From positions 496,001 through 560,000 of the forward strand of contig NZ_BOSI01000002.1 in the NCBI RefSeq assembly GCF_018403265.1: 64,000 bases of DNA, read 5' to 3'. The notes beneath the pieces were generated by a model. The model did not search any database, was not told the origin of the DNA, and worked only from the letters and a program-made list of their open reading frames with translations. This DNA is from Paenibacillus sp. J31TS4 (GTDB taxonomy: Bacteria > Bacillota > Bacilli > Paenibacillales > NBRC-103111). The translations under genes and the position numbers were made by a program. Below, piece after piece: positions 1-7,171 of this stretch (position 1 is its first letter; every line of letters begins with the position of its first letter).

Positions 1-490
1 GGAGCGCTACCGTCAGCAGGAAAAGCATGAGCAGAACGAAAGGGAACATCAGCTCGGCGGCGCGGGCGAGAGGCTCCAGACCGAGCCACAGTCCCATCGC
101 GATGATGGAAACGAACAGGATGTGGATGGCGGGCATTGGGGTATTCGGCAGAATATGCGTGATGGAGAAGTCTCCTATGTAGTAGATCACTTGCGAGGCG
201 CCAAGGAACGAGAACAGAAGGAAAAGAAGCGCGAACACGCCGCCGATCCAGCGGCCAAGCGATTTCCTGAAGTAGCCGATCAGCGTCGCTCCCCCGAATC
301 GTCTGCTCAGCCGGAGGTAGTACCAGACGAAGGCGAGATTGAGGACGACGCCGGCGAGGGCGGCGAGCCACGCATCCTGCTTCACGTCGGAGGCGAGCCC
401 CGACGGAATGATAAGTATCGTCGTGCCGATCGAATAGAGCAGCACGATAACCCCGATCTGGCGGGCGGACAAGCAGACGGTTCGACTCAT
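1..490 (-). CDS. GerAB-type spore germination receptor subunit (partial)
   Basis: The reverse strand reads an open frame from ATG at 490 to the left window edge (about 163 residues seen). A GAGGTG ribosome site lies just upstream of the start. The N-terminus begins MSRTVCLSARQIGV and is followed by regularly spaced hydrophobic segments (about five in the visible part) with short loops. This is typical of the endospore germination permease family (GerAB/YndE, APC superfamily), membrane subunits of nutrient germinant receptors that are usually about 360 residues. The gene is divergent from the P450 gene. The C-terminal half is outside the window. A different APC-type permease cannot be excluded, but the N-terminal SxRQxG pattern favours GerAB. 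Confidence 0.75.
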   Translation of the reverse strand, partial: MSRTVCLSARQIGVIVLLYSIGTTILIIPSGLASDVKQDAWLAALAGVVLNLAFVWYYLRLSRRFGGATLIGYFRKSLGRWIGGVFALLFLLFSFLGASQVIYYIGDFSITHILPNTPMPAIHILFVSIIAMGLWLGLEPLARAAELMFPFVLLMLFLLTVAL

Positions 491-596
491 AAGACACCTC
501 GGAGCATGCCGGTCGGGCGGCAGAATGGGGATAGTGTTTGCCAAAACAAGGCTCCTCATCCAGCCGCCGCGGCGCTGCCAAAGGAGGAATAATGCG

Positions 597-1973
597 ATGA
601 CAAGCCACACACGGATTCAAGGCATCCATTCGCCCCGGCTGCGGAACTTTATCGCGTTTCAGAGGGATCCGCTGCAATTTTTGGTCGACGTACTGCCTGA
701 AGGCGATATCGTGTCGCTTCGGACAAGCGCGTTTCGTCCGACGTTTATCGTGAACGCGCCGGATTTTGTCCAGGAGATCCTCGTTGCCAAGGACGGGTGG
801 TTCCGCAAAGGCCGCAGCTCGGCGGTGCTGCGGCGAACGGTCGGCGACGGGCTGCTCACGACCGAGAACCCGGTCCATCAGCAGCAAAAGAAAACGATGA
901 CGCCGGCTTTCTATAAAGAGCGGATCCGCGCCTACTGCGACATCGTGGCGGAGGAAGCCCGGAAGACGGCCGCTTCTCTCCGGGAAGGGGAGCCGGTCGC
1001 CATGCACGAGCTGATGATGAAGCTCACGCTCGGCATTATCGCCCGGAGCATGTTCGCCACGGATGTGGAGGACCGGAAGGCGGAGCTCGCCGATGCGGTG
1101 GATGTGACGATCCGGCAGTCCGCCCGCACGCTCTTCTCGCCGATCGTGCTGCCCTTCGGCGTGCCGACCCGCGGCAACCGGCAGCACCGGGGTGCCATCC
1201 GCACGCTCGAGGAGATGGTCTACGGCGTCATTCGGGACGCCAGGGCCCATCCAGGACGGTACGCGGATACGCTGCTCGGCCTGCTGCTGGATGCAAGAAG
1301 GGAAGACGGCCGTCCGCTGCCGGATGCCGAGATCCGCGACCAGCTGATGACGATGCTGCTCGCCGGTCACGAGACGACCGCCAACGCGCTCGTCTGGGTG
1401 TGGGAATCGCTAGCCCGGGTGCCGGAGGCGGAGGCCGCGTTCCATGCCGAGCTCGACCGAATAGACGAGAGCCGGACGGTAGAGGGACAGGACGATGCCG
1501 AATCGCCGTATGACCGGTACCGGCGCCTGCCGTATACCCAGCAGGTGGTGCAGGAGACGCTGCGGCTGTATCCGCCTGCCTGGATTATTTTGCGGGAGGC
1601 GAAGCGGGAGGTCGAGCTGCTGGGCGAGCGGTTCCCGGCGGACAGCAGCTTTCTGATCAGCCCGTATGCGCTGCATCGAAACGAGCGTGTCTTCGGCGAC
1701 GCGCTCTCGTTCCGCCCGGAGCGGTTCGCAGGCGAGCAGGCGGGCTGGCCCAAGTTCGCCTACTTCCCGTTCGGCGGGGGCTCCCGCGGCTGTATCGGCT
1801 CCCAGTTCGCGATACTGGAGGCGGTGCTGATCCTGGCGGAGCTCGGGAGCCGCTTCCGGTTCCTCCGGACGGATGAGACGCCGGCCGTCCCTGAACCGCT
1901 CGTCTCGCTCCGGGTCAAGGGCAGCCTGACGATGGTTCCGGTCCGAAGGGAAAGGGAGAGCGGGCTTCCGTAA
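597..1973 (+). CDS. cytochrome P450
   Basis: Encodes a 458-residue heme monooxygenase. The start at ATG 597 is chosen because AAGGAGG at 581-587 sits nine bases upstream. All diagnostic P450 motifs are present: the I-helix AGHETTA at about residue 256, the ExxR helix within ETLRLYPP at about 320, a PERF-like segment, and the heme loop FPFGGGSRGCIG with the axial cysteine at about 399. There is no membrane anchor, so it is a soluble bacterial class P450 that needs separate redox partners; none is encoded next to it. The I-helix and ETLRLYPP signatures resemble bacterial P450s that act on fatty acids or terpenoids, but the substrate cannot be read from the sequence. It is transcribed divergently from the gerAB-like gene. 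Confidence 0.93.
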   Translation: MTSHTRIQGIHSPRLRNFIAFQRDPLQFLVDVLPEGDIVSLRTSAFRPTFIVNAPDFVQEILVAKDGWFRKGRSSAVLRRTVGDGLLTTENPVHQQQKKTMTPAFYKERIRAYCDIVAEEARKTAASLREGEPVAMHELMMKLTLGIIARSMFATDVEDRKAELADAVDVTIRQSARTLFSPIVLPFGVPTRGNRQHRGAIRTLEEMVYGVIRDARAHPGRYADTLLGLLLDARREDGRPLPDAEIRDQLMTMLLAGHETTANALVWVWESLARVPEAEAAFHAELDRIDESRTVEGQDDAESPYDRYRRLPYTQQVVQETLRLYPPAWIILREAKREVELLGERFPADSSFLISPYALHRNERVFGDALSFRPERFAGEQAGWPKFAYFPFGGGSRGCIGSQFAILEAVLILAELGSRFRFLRTDETPAVPEPLVSLRVKGSLTMVPVRRERESGLP

Positions 1974-2106
1974 CGCCGGGGGAGCAGGAGCGCCGGGCCG
2001 ACGGGGAGGCGCCGGTTATCCCGGACGGGGAAACGGCGATCCATAGGCGGGCCGCTAGGCAAGCGGACAAGCATGATCTATAGACGAATCAGAGGAGGCG
2101 GTAACA

Positions 2107-3012
2107 ATGAAACAAAACCGATTGGGCCGTTCCGGGCTGCAGGTCAGCGAGATCGGACTCGGCTGCATGTCGCTCGGGACGGATGAGGCCGCCGCGGTCT
2201 CCTTGGTCCACGAAGCGTTGGACCGGGGCATCACCTATTTCGATACGGCGGACCTGTACGACGAGGGACTTAACGAAGAGCTGATCGGAAAGGCGCTGAA
2301 AGGCCGCCGTTCGGACGTCATCCTGGCGACCAAGGTTGGCAACCGGCGCATCCCCGGCCGGGAGGGCTGGATGTGGGACCCGTCCAAGGCGTATATTCTG
2401 TCTGCAGTCAAGGAGAGCCTGAGGCGACTGCAGACGGATTACATCGATCTGTATCAGCTGCATGGCGGGACGCTGGACGATCCAATCGACGAAACGATCG
2501 AGGCGTTCGAGCAGCTGAAGCGGGAGGGCGTGATCCGTGCCTACGGCATCTCCTCCATCCGCCCCAATGTGATCCGGGAGTATGCAGCCCGTTCGGAAAT
2601 CGCAAGCGTCATGAGCCAGTACAGCATCCTGGACCGGAGGCCCGAGGAGGAGGTGCTGCCGCTTCTGGAGGAGCGGGGCATCAGCCTGATTGCCCGAGGA
2701 CCGGTTGCCAAAGGCATCCTCACCGAGCGCGGGGCGGACAAGGCGGCCGAGGGCTACCTGGATTACACGGCGGACGAGCTGCCTCTCCTGCGCGAGCGTC
2801 TCGCGGAGGCCGCCGGAAGCAGGGGCCTCGCACACGCAGCGTTAAGGTACCCGCTCGCCCATCCGGCCGTAGCGGCGGTCATCCCGGGAGCGAGCAGCCG
2901 CGGCCAGCTGGGGCAGAATGCAGCGGCGGCCGATGCCGAACCTCTGACGGACCAGGAGCTGGAAGCGATCCGAAGGCTCAGCCGGGCGAACCGCTACACG
3001 GCCCACCGCTGA
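2107..3012 (+). CDS. yqkF: aldo/keto reductase, YqkF-like
   Basis: A 301-residue NAD(P)H-dependent oxidoreductase with a TIM-barrel fold. The catalytic tetrad is visible as Asp46, Tyr51, Lys76 and His119 (motifs FDTADLY, LATKVG, YQLHGG). The start has a GGAGGCGG ribosome site. It is followed 66 bases later by a yqkE homologue. In Bacillus subtilis yqkF and yqkE are also adjacent, which supports the name. The physiological substrate of YqkF-type enzymes is not known. Length and motif spacing are normal for the family. Confidence 0.88.
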   Translation: MKQNRLGRSGLQVSEIGLGCMSLGTDEAAAVSLVHEALDRGITYFDTADLYDEGLNEELIGKALKGRRSDVILATKVGNRRIPGREGWMWDPSKAYILSAVKESLRRLQTDYIDLYQLHGGTLDDPIDETIEAFEQLKREGVIRAYGISSIRPNVIREYAARSEIASVMSQYSILDRRPEEEVLPLLEERGISLIARGPVAKGILTERGADKAAEGYLDYTADELPLLRERLAEAAGSRGLAHAALRYPLAHPAVAAVIPGASSRGQLGQNAAAADAEPLTDQELEAIRRLSRANRYTAHR

Positions 3013-3078
3013 CAAATTCCCTCCCTCCCTTGTTCGGCCGGTGCTATAATGGAGGACAATTATGGAGGTGAGGGAGCG

Positions 3079-3363
3079 ATGGCCAAGAACAAGCGTCCGG
3101 CAGCCCGGCCGGCGGCAAGACAGATCGCGGCGGGCAAGCCGGAGACCGATTCCGGCGCCAGCCTCAAGGAGCTGCTCAGCGCGGATACGCTGCAGAGGCT
3201 GAAAGCCCAGGCCGACGAGCTGAAGGCCGAGGACCGGCAGCGCCGCGAAGAGGAGAGACAGCGGGCCGAGGAGGCGCGCAAGGCGGAGCAAAAGCGGCTT
3301 GAGAACGATTTTGCCCATCTGCTGGAGACGAGCGATCCGGACTGGAAGAAGTACAAGCGGTAA
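3079..3363 (+). CDS. yqkE: YqkE family small charged protein (DUF3886-like)
   Basis: A 94-residue, highly charged protein starting at ATG 3079, eight bases after GGAGGTGAGGG; an upstream in-frame ATG at 3049 lacks a ribosome site. The first 30 residues are basic and rich in Ala/Pro. Residues about 35-80 are a Glu/Arg/Lys-rich segment that should form a long helix or coiled coil, ending in DPDWKKYKR. This layout matches the YqkE family of Bacillales. Function is unknown. TATAAT at 3045-3050 could be a -10 element, but no good -35 is seen, so co-transcription with yqkF is equally possible. Confidence 0.8.
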   Translation: MAKNKRPAARPAARQIAAGKPETDSGASLKELLSADTLQRLKAQADELKAEDRQRREEERQRAEEARKAEQKRLENDFAHLLETSDPDWKKYKR

Positions 3364-3718
3364 CCGGCAAGTACCGCCGGCTCATAAGCCAAGAGCGCGG
3401 CTTGGTTCCTATGCAATTTTAAAGCGTCCGGAATGGATCGCTTAGGGGATGCATTCGACGCCAACCTTCGGGAGGGACGATGCCGCTCACGGCCCGGAGC
3501 GAGGTCGGCATCAAGCGGCTATCTCGGGTCCTTTCCAGCCGAAGCCGGGCTATTTGCTGCCCGTGATCCGTAGACTTTTCGCAAAAAATTCATCCGTCCG
3601 TTTGAACCAAACGGCCCGCTGCCGCTTACTCTGGTAGTGGGCTGTTTGCCGTGGGCGCAGCCGGGCCGCCACCCGCGCGGAGGCGCCCACTCAATCGAAA
3701 CGGACGGTGACAATCGCG
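3364..3718 (+). promoter_or_regulatory. hairpin-rich untranslated leader of cysP
   Basis: No credible gene lies in these 355 bases, but several stems can be drawn. GATGCCGCTC (3479-3488) can pair with GAGC (3497-3500) and CGGCATC (3506-3512). CCGTTTG (3598-3604) pairs with CAAACGG (3608-3614). AAACGGCCCGC (3609-3619) can instead pair with GTGGGCTGTTT (3637-3647), so the last two hairpins exclude each other. The region could be a regulated leader for the sulfate permease. I could not match it to the SAM (S-box) or T-box consensus, so the class is unknown. Confidence 0.4.
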
Positions 3719-4804
3719 ATGTCTATCACTTGGATCGCCGTGGCGATCGCTTTCTTTTTTGCCATGAATATTGGTGCGAGCGGAGCGGCCGCCTCGATGG
3801 GCGTCGCCTACGGAACCGGCTCGATCCGGCGCAAGCGGCTCGCGCTGCTGTGCGTGGCGGCCGCCGTCTTCCTTGGCGCTTATCTGGGTGGCGGGGAGGT
3901 CGTCAAGACGCTCGGCTCGGGCATCGTGCCGCAGCAGCTGTTGACCGTGGAGACGGTCATCATCATTCTGCTGGCAGCCTCCCTGACGCTGTTCGGCGCC
4001 AATCTGATGGGCATCCCATTGTCCACGAGCGAGGTGACGGTCGGGTCCGTCATCGGCATCGGCGTCGCCTATCAGCAGCTGCAAGGGGCTACCATTCTGC
4101 TCATCGTTTCCTTCTGGGTCGTCATTCCGTTCCTCGCCTTCGCGCTCGCATGGGGAGGCGGCCTGCTCATTCGGCGGTTCGGGCGGCGGTCCGCTGCGGA
4201 TGGTTCGTCGGGCGGCACCCGAACGAAGATTCTCTCGCTGCTCGTCGTCGCGGCCGGCTGCTTCGAGGCGTTCTCGGCGGGAATGAACAATGTCGCCAAC
4301 GCCGTCGGTCCGCTCGTGGGAGCCGGGCTGATGAGCACTGGCAGCGGCATTCTGTGGGGCGGCTTGTTCGTCGCGCTGGGGGCCGTGCTGCTCGGGGGGC
4401 GCGTGCTCGAGACCAACGGCAAAAAGATTACGAGGCTCTCACTCCCTCAAGGCATCCTGATTTCGGGAACGGGCGGGGCGCTGGTCGTCGTGGCGTCGCT
4501 CATGGGCATCCCGGTGCCTTTGACGCAGATCACCACGACCGCCATCCTGGGGATCGGCACCGCCGAGCAGGGCAGGAAGCTGTGGCAAAAGGACATCATC
4601 GGCAAAATTCTAAAGGTGTGGATCGTCTCTCCCGTCGTCTCCCTCGTCGTCTCCTATACGCTTGTCAAACTGTTCCTCCTTCCCGATCCGTTCGTTCTCA
4701 TCGTGCTGGCGGCGATTCTCGTCTCGTCGGTCGGGCTGAAAAGCCTCTACGACGCCAGCCAGTATGAGAAGCGGAATGTGAACGAGGACGGAAGCGGGAT
4801 TTGA
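3719..4804 (+). CDS. cysP: sulfate permease CysP (PiT family)
   Basis: A 361-residue polytopic membrane protein with about ten hydrophobic segments. It contains the two inverted PiT signature repeats, MNIGASGAAASMGVAYG near the N-terminus and FSAGMNNVANAVGPLVGA in the middle. These, together with GIPLSTSEVTVG and GRVLETNGKKITRLS, agree closely with what I recall of B. subtilis CysP, a PiT-family protein that imports sulfate rather than phosphate. ATG 3719 is preferred over the in-frame GTG 3707 because it gives the usual CysP N-terminus and follows GGTGA. A phosphate transporter role is the alternative. It stands alone between a structured leader and an intrinsic terminator. Confidence 0.87.
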   Translation: MSITWIAVAIAFFFAMNIGASGAAASMGVAYGTGSIRRKRLALLCVAAAVFLGAYLGGGEVVKTLGSGIVPQQLLTVETVIIILLAASLTLFGANLMGIPLSTSEVTVGSVIGIGVAYQQLQGATILLIVSFWVVIPFLAFALAWGGGLLIRRFGRRSAADGSSGGTRTKILSLLVVAAGCFEAFSAGMNNVANAVGPLVGAGLMSTGSGILWGGLFVALGAVLLGGRVLETNGKKITRLSLPQGILISGTGGALVVVASLMGIPVPLTQITTTAILGIGTAEQGRKLWQKDIIGKILKVWIVSPVVSLVVSYTLVKLFLLPDPFVLIVLAAILVSSVGLKSLYDASQYEKRNVNEDGSGI

Positions 4805-4828
4805 CCGTCCTCCCAAGACGGCTTTTTT
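4805..4828 (+). terminator. intrinsic terminator of cysP
   Basis: CCGTC (4805-4809) pairs with GACGG (4817-4821) and is followed by C and six T residues, right after the cysP stop codon. Confidence 0.8.
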
Positions 4829-4958
4829 CGCCGCACTTCCGTGCCCGAACAAGGCCATTACAGGACGCCGGGCAGGTGGAGAATAAGCGGCGGAATCGTC
4901 CGTTTAGCGGGATTCGAGACGGTTTGACAGGAGGGCCGTCGACTTTTGCCGAATCAAG

Positions 4959-4987
4959 TTGACAGAACATGTTATGAATACTAGAAT
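4959..4987 (+). promoter_or_regulatory. strong sigma-A promoter with no downstream gene
   Basis: A perfect TTGACA (4959-4964), a 17-base spacer and TAGAAT (4982-4987) predict transcription from about 4994. No plus-strand coding gene follows for over 2 kb, which makes a noncoding transcript the simplest reading. Confidence 0.55.
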
Positions 4988-5091
4988 GGGGGCAGTTGCC
5001 TAGGCAGGGAAAGGGAGGAGCCGGCGCAGCCGGCACGGCGGAGAGCGTTCTGCCGCCGCGCAGAGCCGGCAACGCGGGCAGGTGAAATCCG

Positions 5092-5172
5092 GGATGCGGA
5101 CAACGGATTTTCCAGTGGCTGCCCCTCCCGTCTCTTCCAAGCAGAGGCAAGGTCCGCGAGAGGGCTCGGGCA
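5092..5172. repeat. structured noncoding repeat, copy 1
   Basis: This 81-base segment recurs with roughly 80-85 percent identity at 13411-13487. Both copies have GCGGAC near the 5' end and GTCCGC near the 3' end, which would close a stem-loop, and both share GTGGCTGCCCC and CAGAGGCAAGGTCCGC inside. Neither copy is inside a gene. Confidence 0.6.
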
Positions 5173-5529
5173 AGCTCCTGAGCGTATAGGCACTAGATTA
5201 GGAACGGAGGCAGCTCCTTCTCGCGGATGACGAATTGGCCGGAGAAGGGTAATGTGTCCGGCGGCTGTGCGGTTGAGGCAGGAAGCGAGGTCCGTTCGGA
5301 GTAAGGCTAGAAAGCGCTTTATTGTTCCTTGTCCCGGGCGCGGCATCCATCGTCATCCTTCTTCCAAGAAGTGCTGGCGGAAGAGGGCAGCAGGAGGACG
5401 AAGATGGAGCATCCGGGCCGTACTTGGATGGAGGAGAGAAGGGACAGGCAGCATAAGCTTGTAGGCTTGAAGCGGAGATCGCGAATGGAACCCCGCCGTT
5501 CCCCCTCGTTCCCGAAAGAACAGAACAAG

Positions 5530-5570
5530 AAGCAAGGAGACCGGCCATAACGGCCGTCGGCTCCTTGCTT
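5530..5570 (-). terminator. long terminator-type hairpin after the flavin oxidoreductase gene
   Basis: AAGCAAGGAG (5530-5539) pairs perfectly with CTCCTTGCTT (5561-5570), with further GGCC pairing inside. On the minus strand it is followed by a moderately T-rich tail, so it most likely ends the minus-strand gene at 5656-6780, and possibly also transcripts coming from the left. Confidence 0.6.
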
Positions 5571-5655
5571 CTCTTAGCGTAGTGGAACGGCAGTCTCTTA
5601 CGTCCGAATGGGTCGGCCTATCGGGGCCGATCCGTACAGCTCGGAACCTGCCGGG

Positions 5656-6780
5656 CTATTCCTCGACGGGAAACCAGCCGGGAGTGGACAGAATCGCGTT
5701 CCAGAGCGGATCGGGGATGACCAGCTCGCGCTGGGCGCTCCGCGATAGCGTCGTTCGGATTTCCTGGTCGCGTCCTTCTTCGATCTTGCGGGCCCAATCC
5801 GGCTCCAGAACGAGCTCGCGCCCCAGGGCGACGAGGGGAGCACCTGCCTCAAGCGCGCGCAGCGCATCGTCCGCCGTCCGGATCGACCCGACGCCGATGA
5901 GCGGAACGCGGCCCGCAATCGTATCCAGCAGCAGCCGGATGCGCGGGACGGACAGATCCGGCACGCCGGCGCGGGGAAGGGACCAGAAGTCCATAAGAGA
6001 GACGTGCAGGTAATCAAGTTCAAGACCCGCGAGCCGGTCGACGAACGCAAGCGTGTCGTCCATGTCGTAGCCGGTCGGATGGGGTTCCTCCGGGGAAAAC
6101 CGGTAGCCGAGCAGGAAAGGCAGCTCCGCATGGCGGGCTATCGTCTCGCGCACCTCCTGTACGACGGCGAGCGGAAAAGCCATGCGCTTCTCACGCGTAC
6201 CGCCCCACCCATCTTCTCTCCGATTCGCATGCGGAGAGAAGAACTGCTGCAGCAGGTAGCCGTTGGCTCCGTGCAGCTCGACGCCGTCAAATCCTGCTTC
6301 GATCGCGCGCCGCGTCGCCTCGCCGAACGCGCGGATGGTGGCGCCGATCTCCTCTTCGGTCAGCGGTCTGGGCACCGGAGTACCCTCTCTGGCCGCAACG
6401 GCGCTCGGTGCTACAACCTCGCCGCCTGGCACGAGCTCGGGTGGACATTCCGCCCCGCCATGATAGAGCTGGAGCACGGCTGCCGCGCCGCTCTCGCGGA
6501 TCGTGGCGGCAAGACGCTTCAAGCCGGGCAGCAGCTCGTCGGTATCGATGCCGAATTCGCCCGGGAAGCCTTTGCCCGCGGGGGTCACGTAGACGCAGGC
6601 TGTCACGACGGTACCCACGCCTGCTGCCCGTCTGCCGTAATACGCGAGCTCCTCGTCCGAGACGGAGCCGTCCGGGTTGGAGGAGTAGTGCGTCATCGGT
6701 GCCATAACCAGACGGTTTTTCAGCTGCACGCCGCTCCGGAGCCGGAGCGGCTCGAACAACGGCCGGTAGATTGGATTCAT
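5656..6780 (-). CDS. NADH:flavin oxidoreductase, Old Yellow Enzyme family
   Basis: A 374-residue FMN-dependent TIM-barrel enzyme. Visible family features are an N-terminal FEPLRLRSGVQLKNRLVMAPMT segment (read as two motifs, FEPLRL and KNRLVMAPMT), the substrate and FMN motif HGANGYLLQQFFSPHANRR near residues 170-190, and GVGSIRTADDAL in the C-terminal FMN phosphate loop. Such enzymes reduce activated C=C bonds of enoates or other electrophiles using NAD(P)H; the natural substrate is usually unknown. The start has ACGGAGGAATG upstream. It is a single-gene unit divergent from odhA. Confidence 0.92.
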   Translation of the reverse strand: MNPIYRPLFEPLRLRSGVQLKNRLVMAPMTHYSSNPDGSVSDEELAYYGRRAAGVGTVVTACVYVTPAGKGFPGEFGIDTDELLPGLKRLAATIRESGAAAVLQLYHGGAECPPELVPGGEVVAPSAVAAREGTPVPRPLTEEEIGATIRAFGEATRRAIEAGFDGVELHGANGYLLQQFFSPHANRREDGWGGTREKRMAFPLAVVQEVRETIARHAELPFLLGYRFSPEEPHPTGYDMDDTLAFVDRLAGLELDYLHVSLMDFWSLPRAGVPDLSVPRIRLLLDTIAGRVPLIGVGSIRTADDALRALEAGAPLVALGRELVLEPDWARKIEEGRDQEIRTTLSRSAQRELVIPDPLWNAILSTPGWFPVEE

Positions 6781-7171
6781 GCTGACATTCCTCCGTTTGT
6801 TGGACTAGCAAGCGGCCTGCCTAAGGGCCGCAGCCTACGCACAGTTTTTACGCCTGCTCAGCCTCTATGCAAACCGCTCGGCTTTTTCTGCCGGGCGGCA
6901 GGAGGACGGATGCCCATTTCTGGCAGATTCCGGGCTTGTCCGCTCCTCCAGGGAAGCAGATGATTCAGGGGGTTCAAAAATCAATCTCTTTTTGAGATTG
7001 GAATGATGTCAAAGATATATTTTTCATATTGTTTATTTTGTTTAAAGTATAGGTAAAGGCTTTCTATCTGAGGATGACTATGAGCAGGTAAATCAGGGCA
7101 TCCTTTTTCTTTGACGGTTTATGGGCACGTTATCAGAAAATACCAGGCAAGCAAGGGGAGGTAGACCCTCA
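6781..7171. other. divergent intergenic region before odhA
   Basis: About 390 bases without a gene. The part at 6960-7070 is strongly AT-rich compared with its surroundings and probably holds the odhA promoter, though no clean -35/-10 pair stands out. CAATCTC (6983-6989) and GAGATTG (6995-7001) form a small palindrome that could be an operator. GGATG (about 7074) and CATCC (about 7100) followed by TTTTTCTTT form a weak terminator-like structure between the AT-rich region and the gene. Confidence 0.35.

Larger units (their letters stand above)
4829..5655. other. 827-base region without a convincing gene
   Basis: Short open frames here have no ribosome sites or recognisable products. The stretch contains a strong promoter-like site (4959-4987), one copy of a structured repeat (5092-5172) and a long terminator hairpin (5530-5570). 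It may encode a noncoding RNA, but nothing matches a known RNA family that I can recognise (RNase P, tmRNA and 6S signatures were looked for and not found). Confidence 0.5.

Noticed and set aside
3441-3512. Resemblance of GGGGATGC...GATGCC in the cysP leader to the fluoride (crcB) riboswitch
   Set aside because: Only the first GGxGATG block fits; the pseudoknot and closing stem pairings do not, and the gene context is sulfate uptake.
3364-3718. S-box (SAM) or T-box riboswitch in the cysP leader
   Set aside because: The GAGGGA...GGCAACC order of the S-box and the TGGNACCGCG T-box sequence are both absent.
5308-5325. AAAGCGCTTT palindrome as a CcpA site
   Set aside because: Only 11 of 14 positions match and no sugar gene is near.
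5329-5550. A 73-codon frame in the region between cysP and the flavin oxidoreductase
   Set aside because: Low-complexity, Arg-rich translation, no ribosome site, and competing open frames in all directions in the same stretch.
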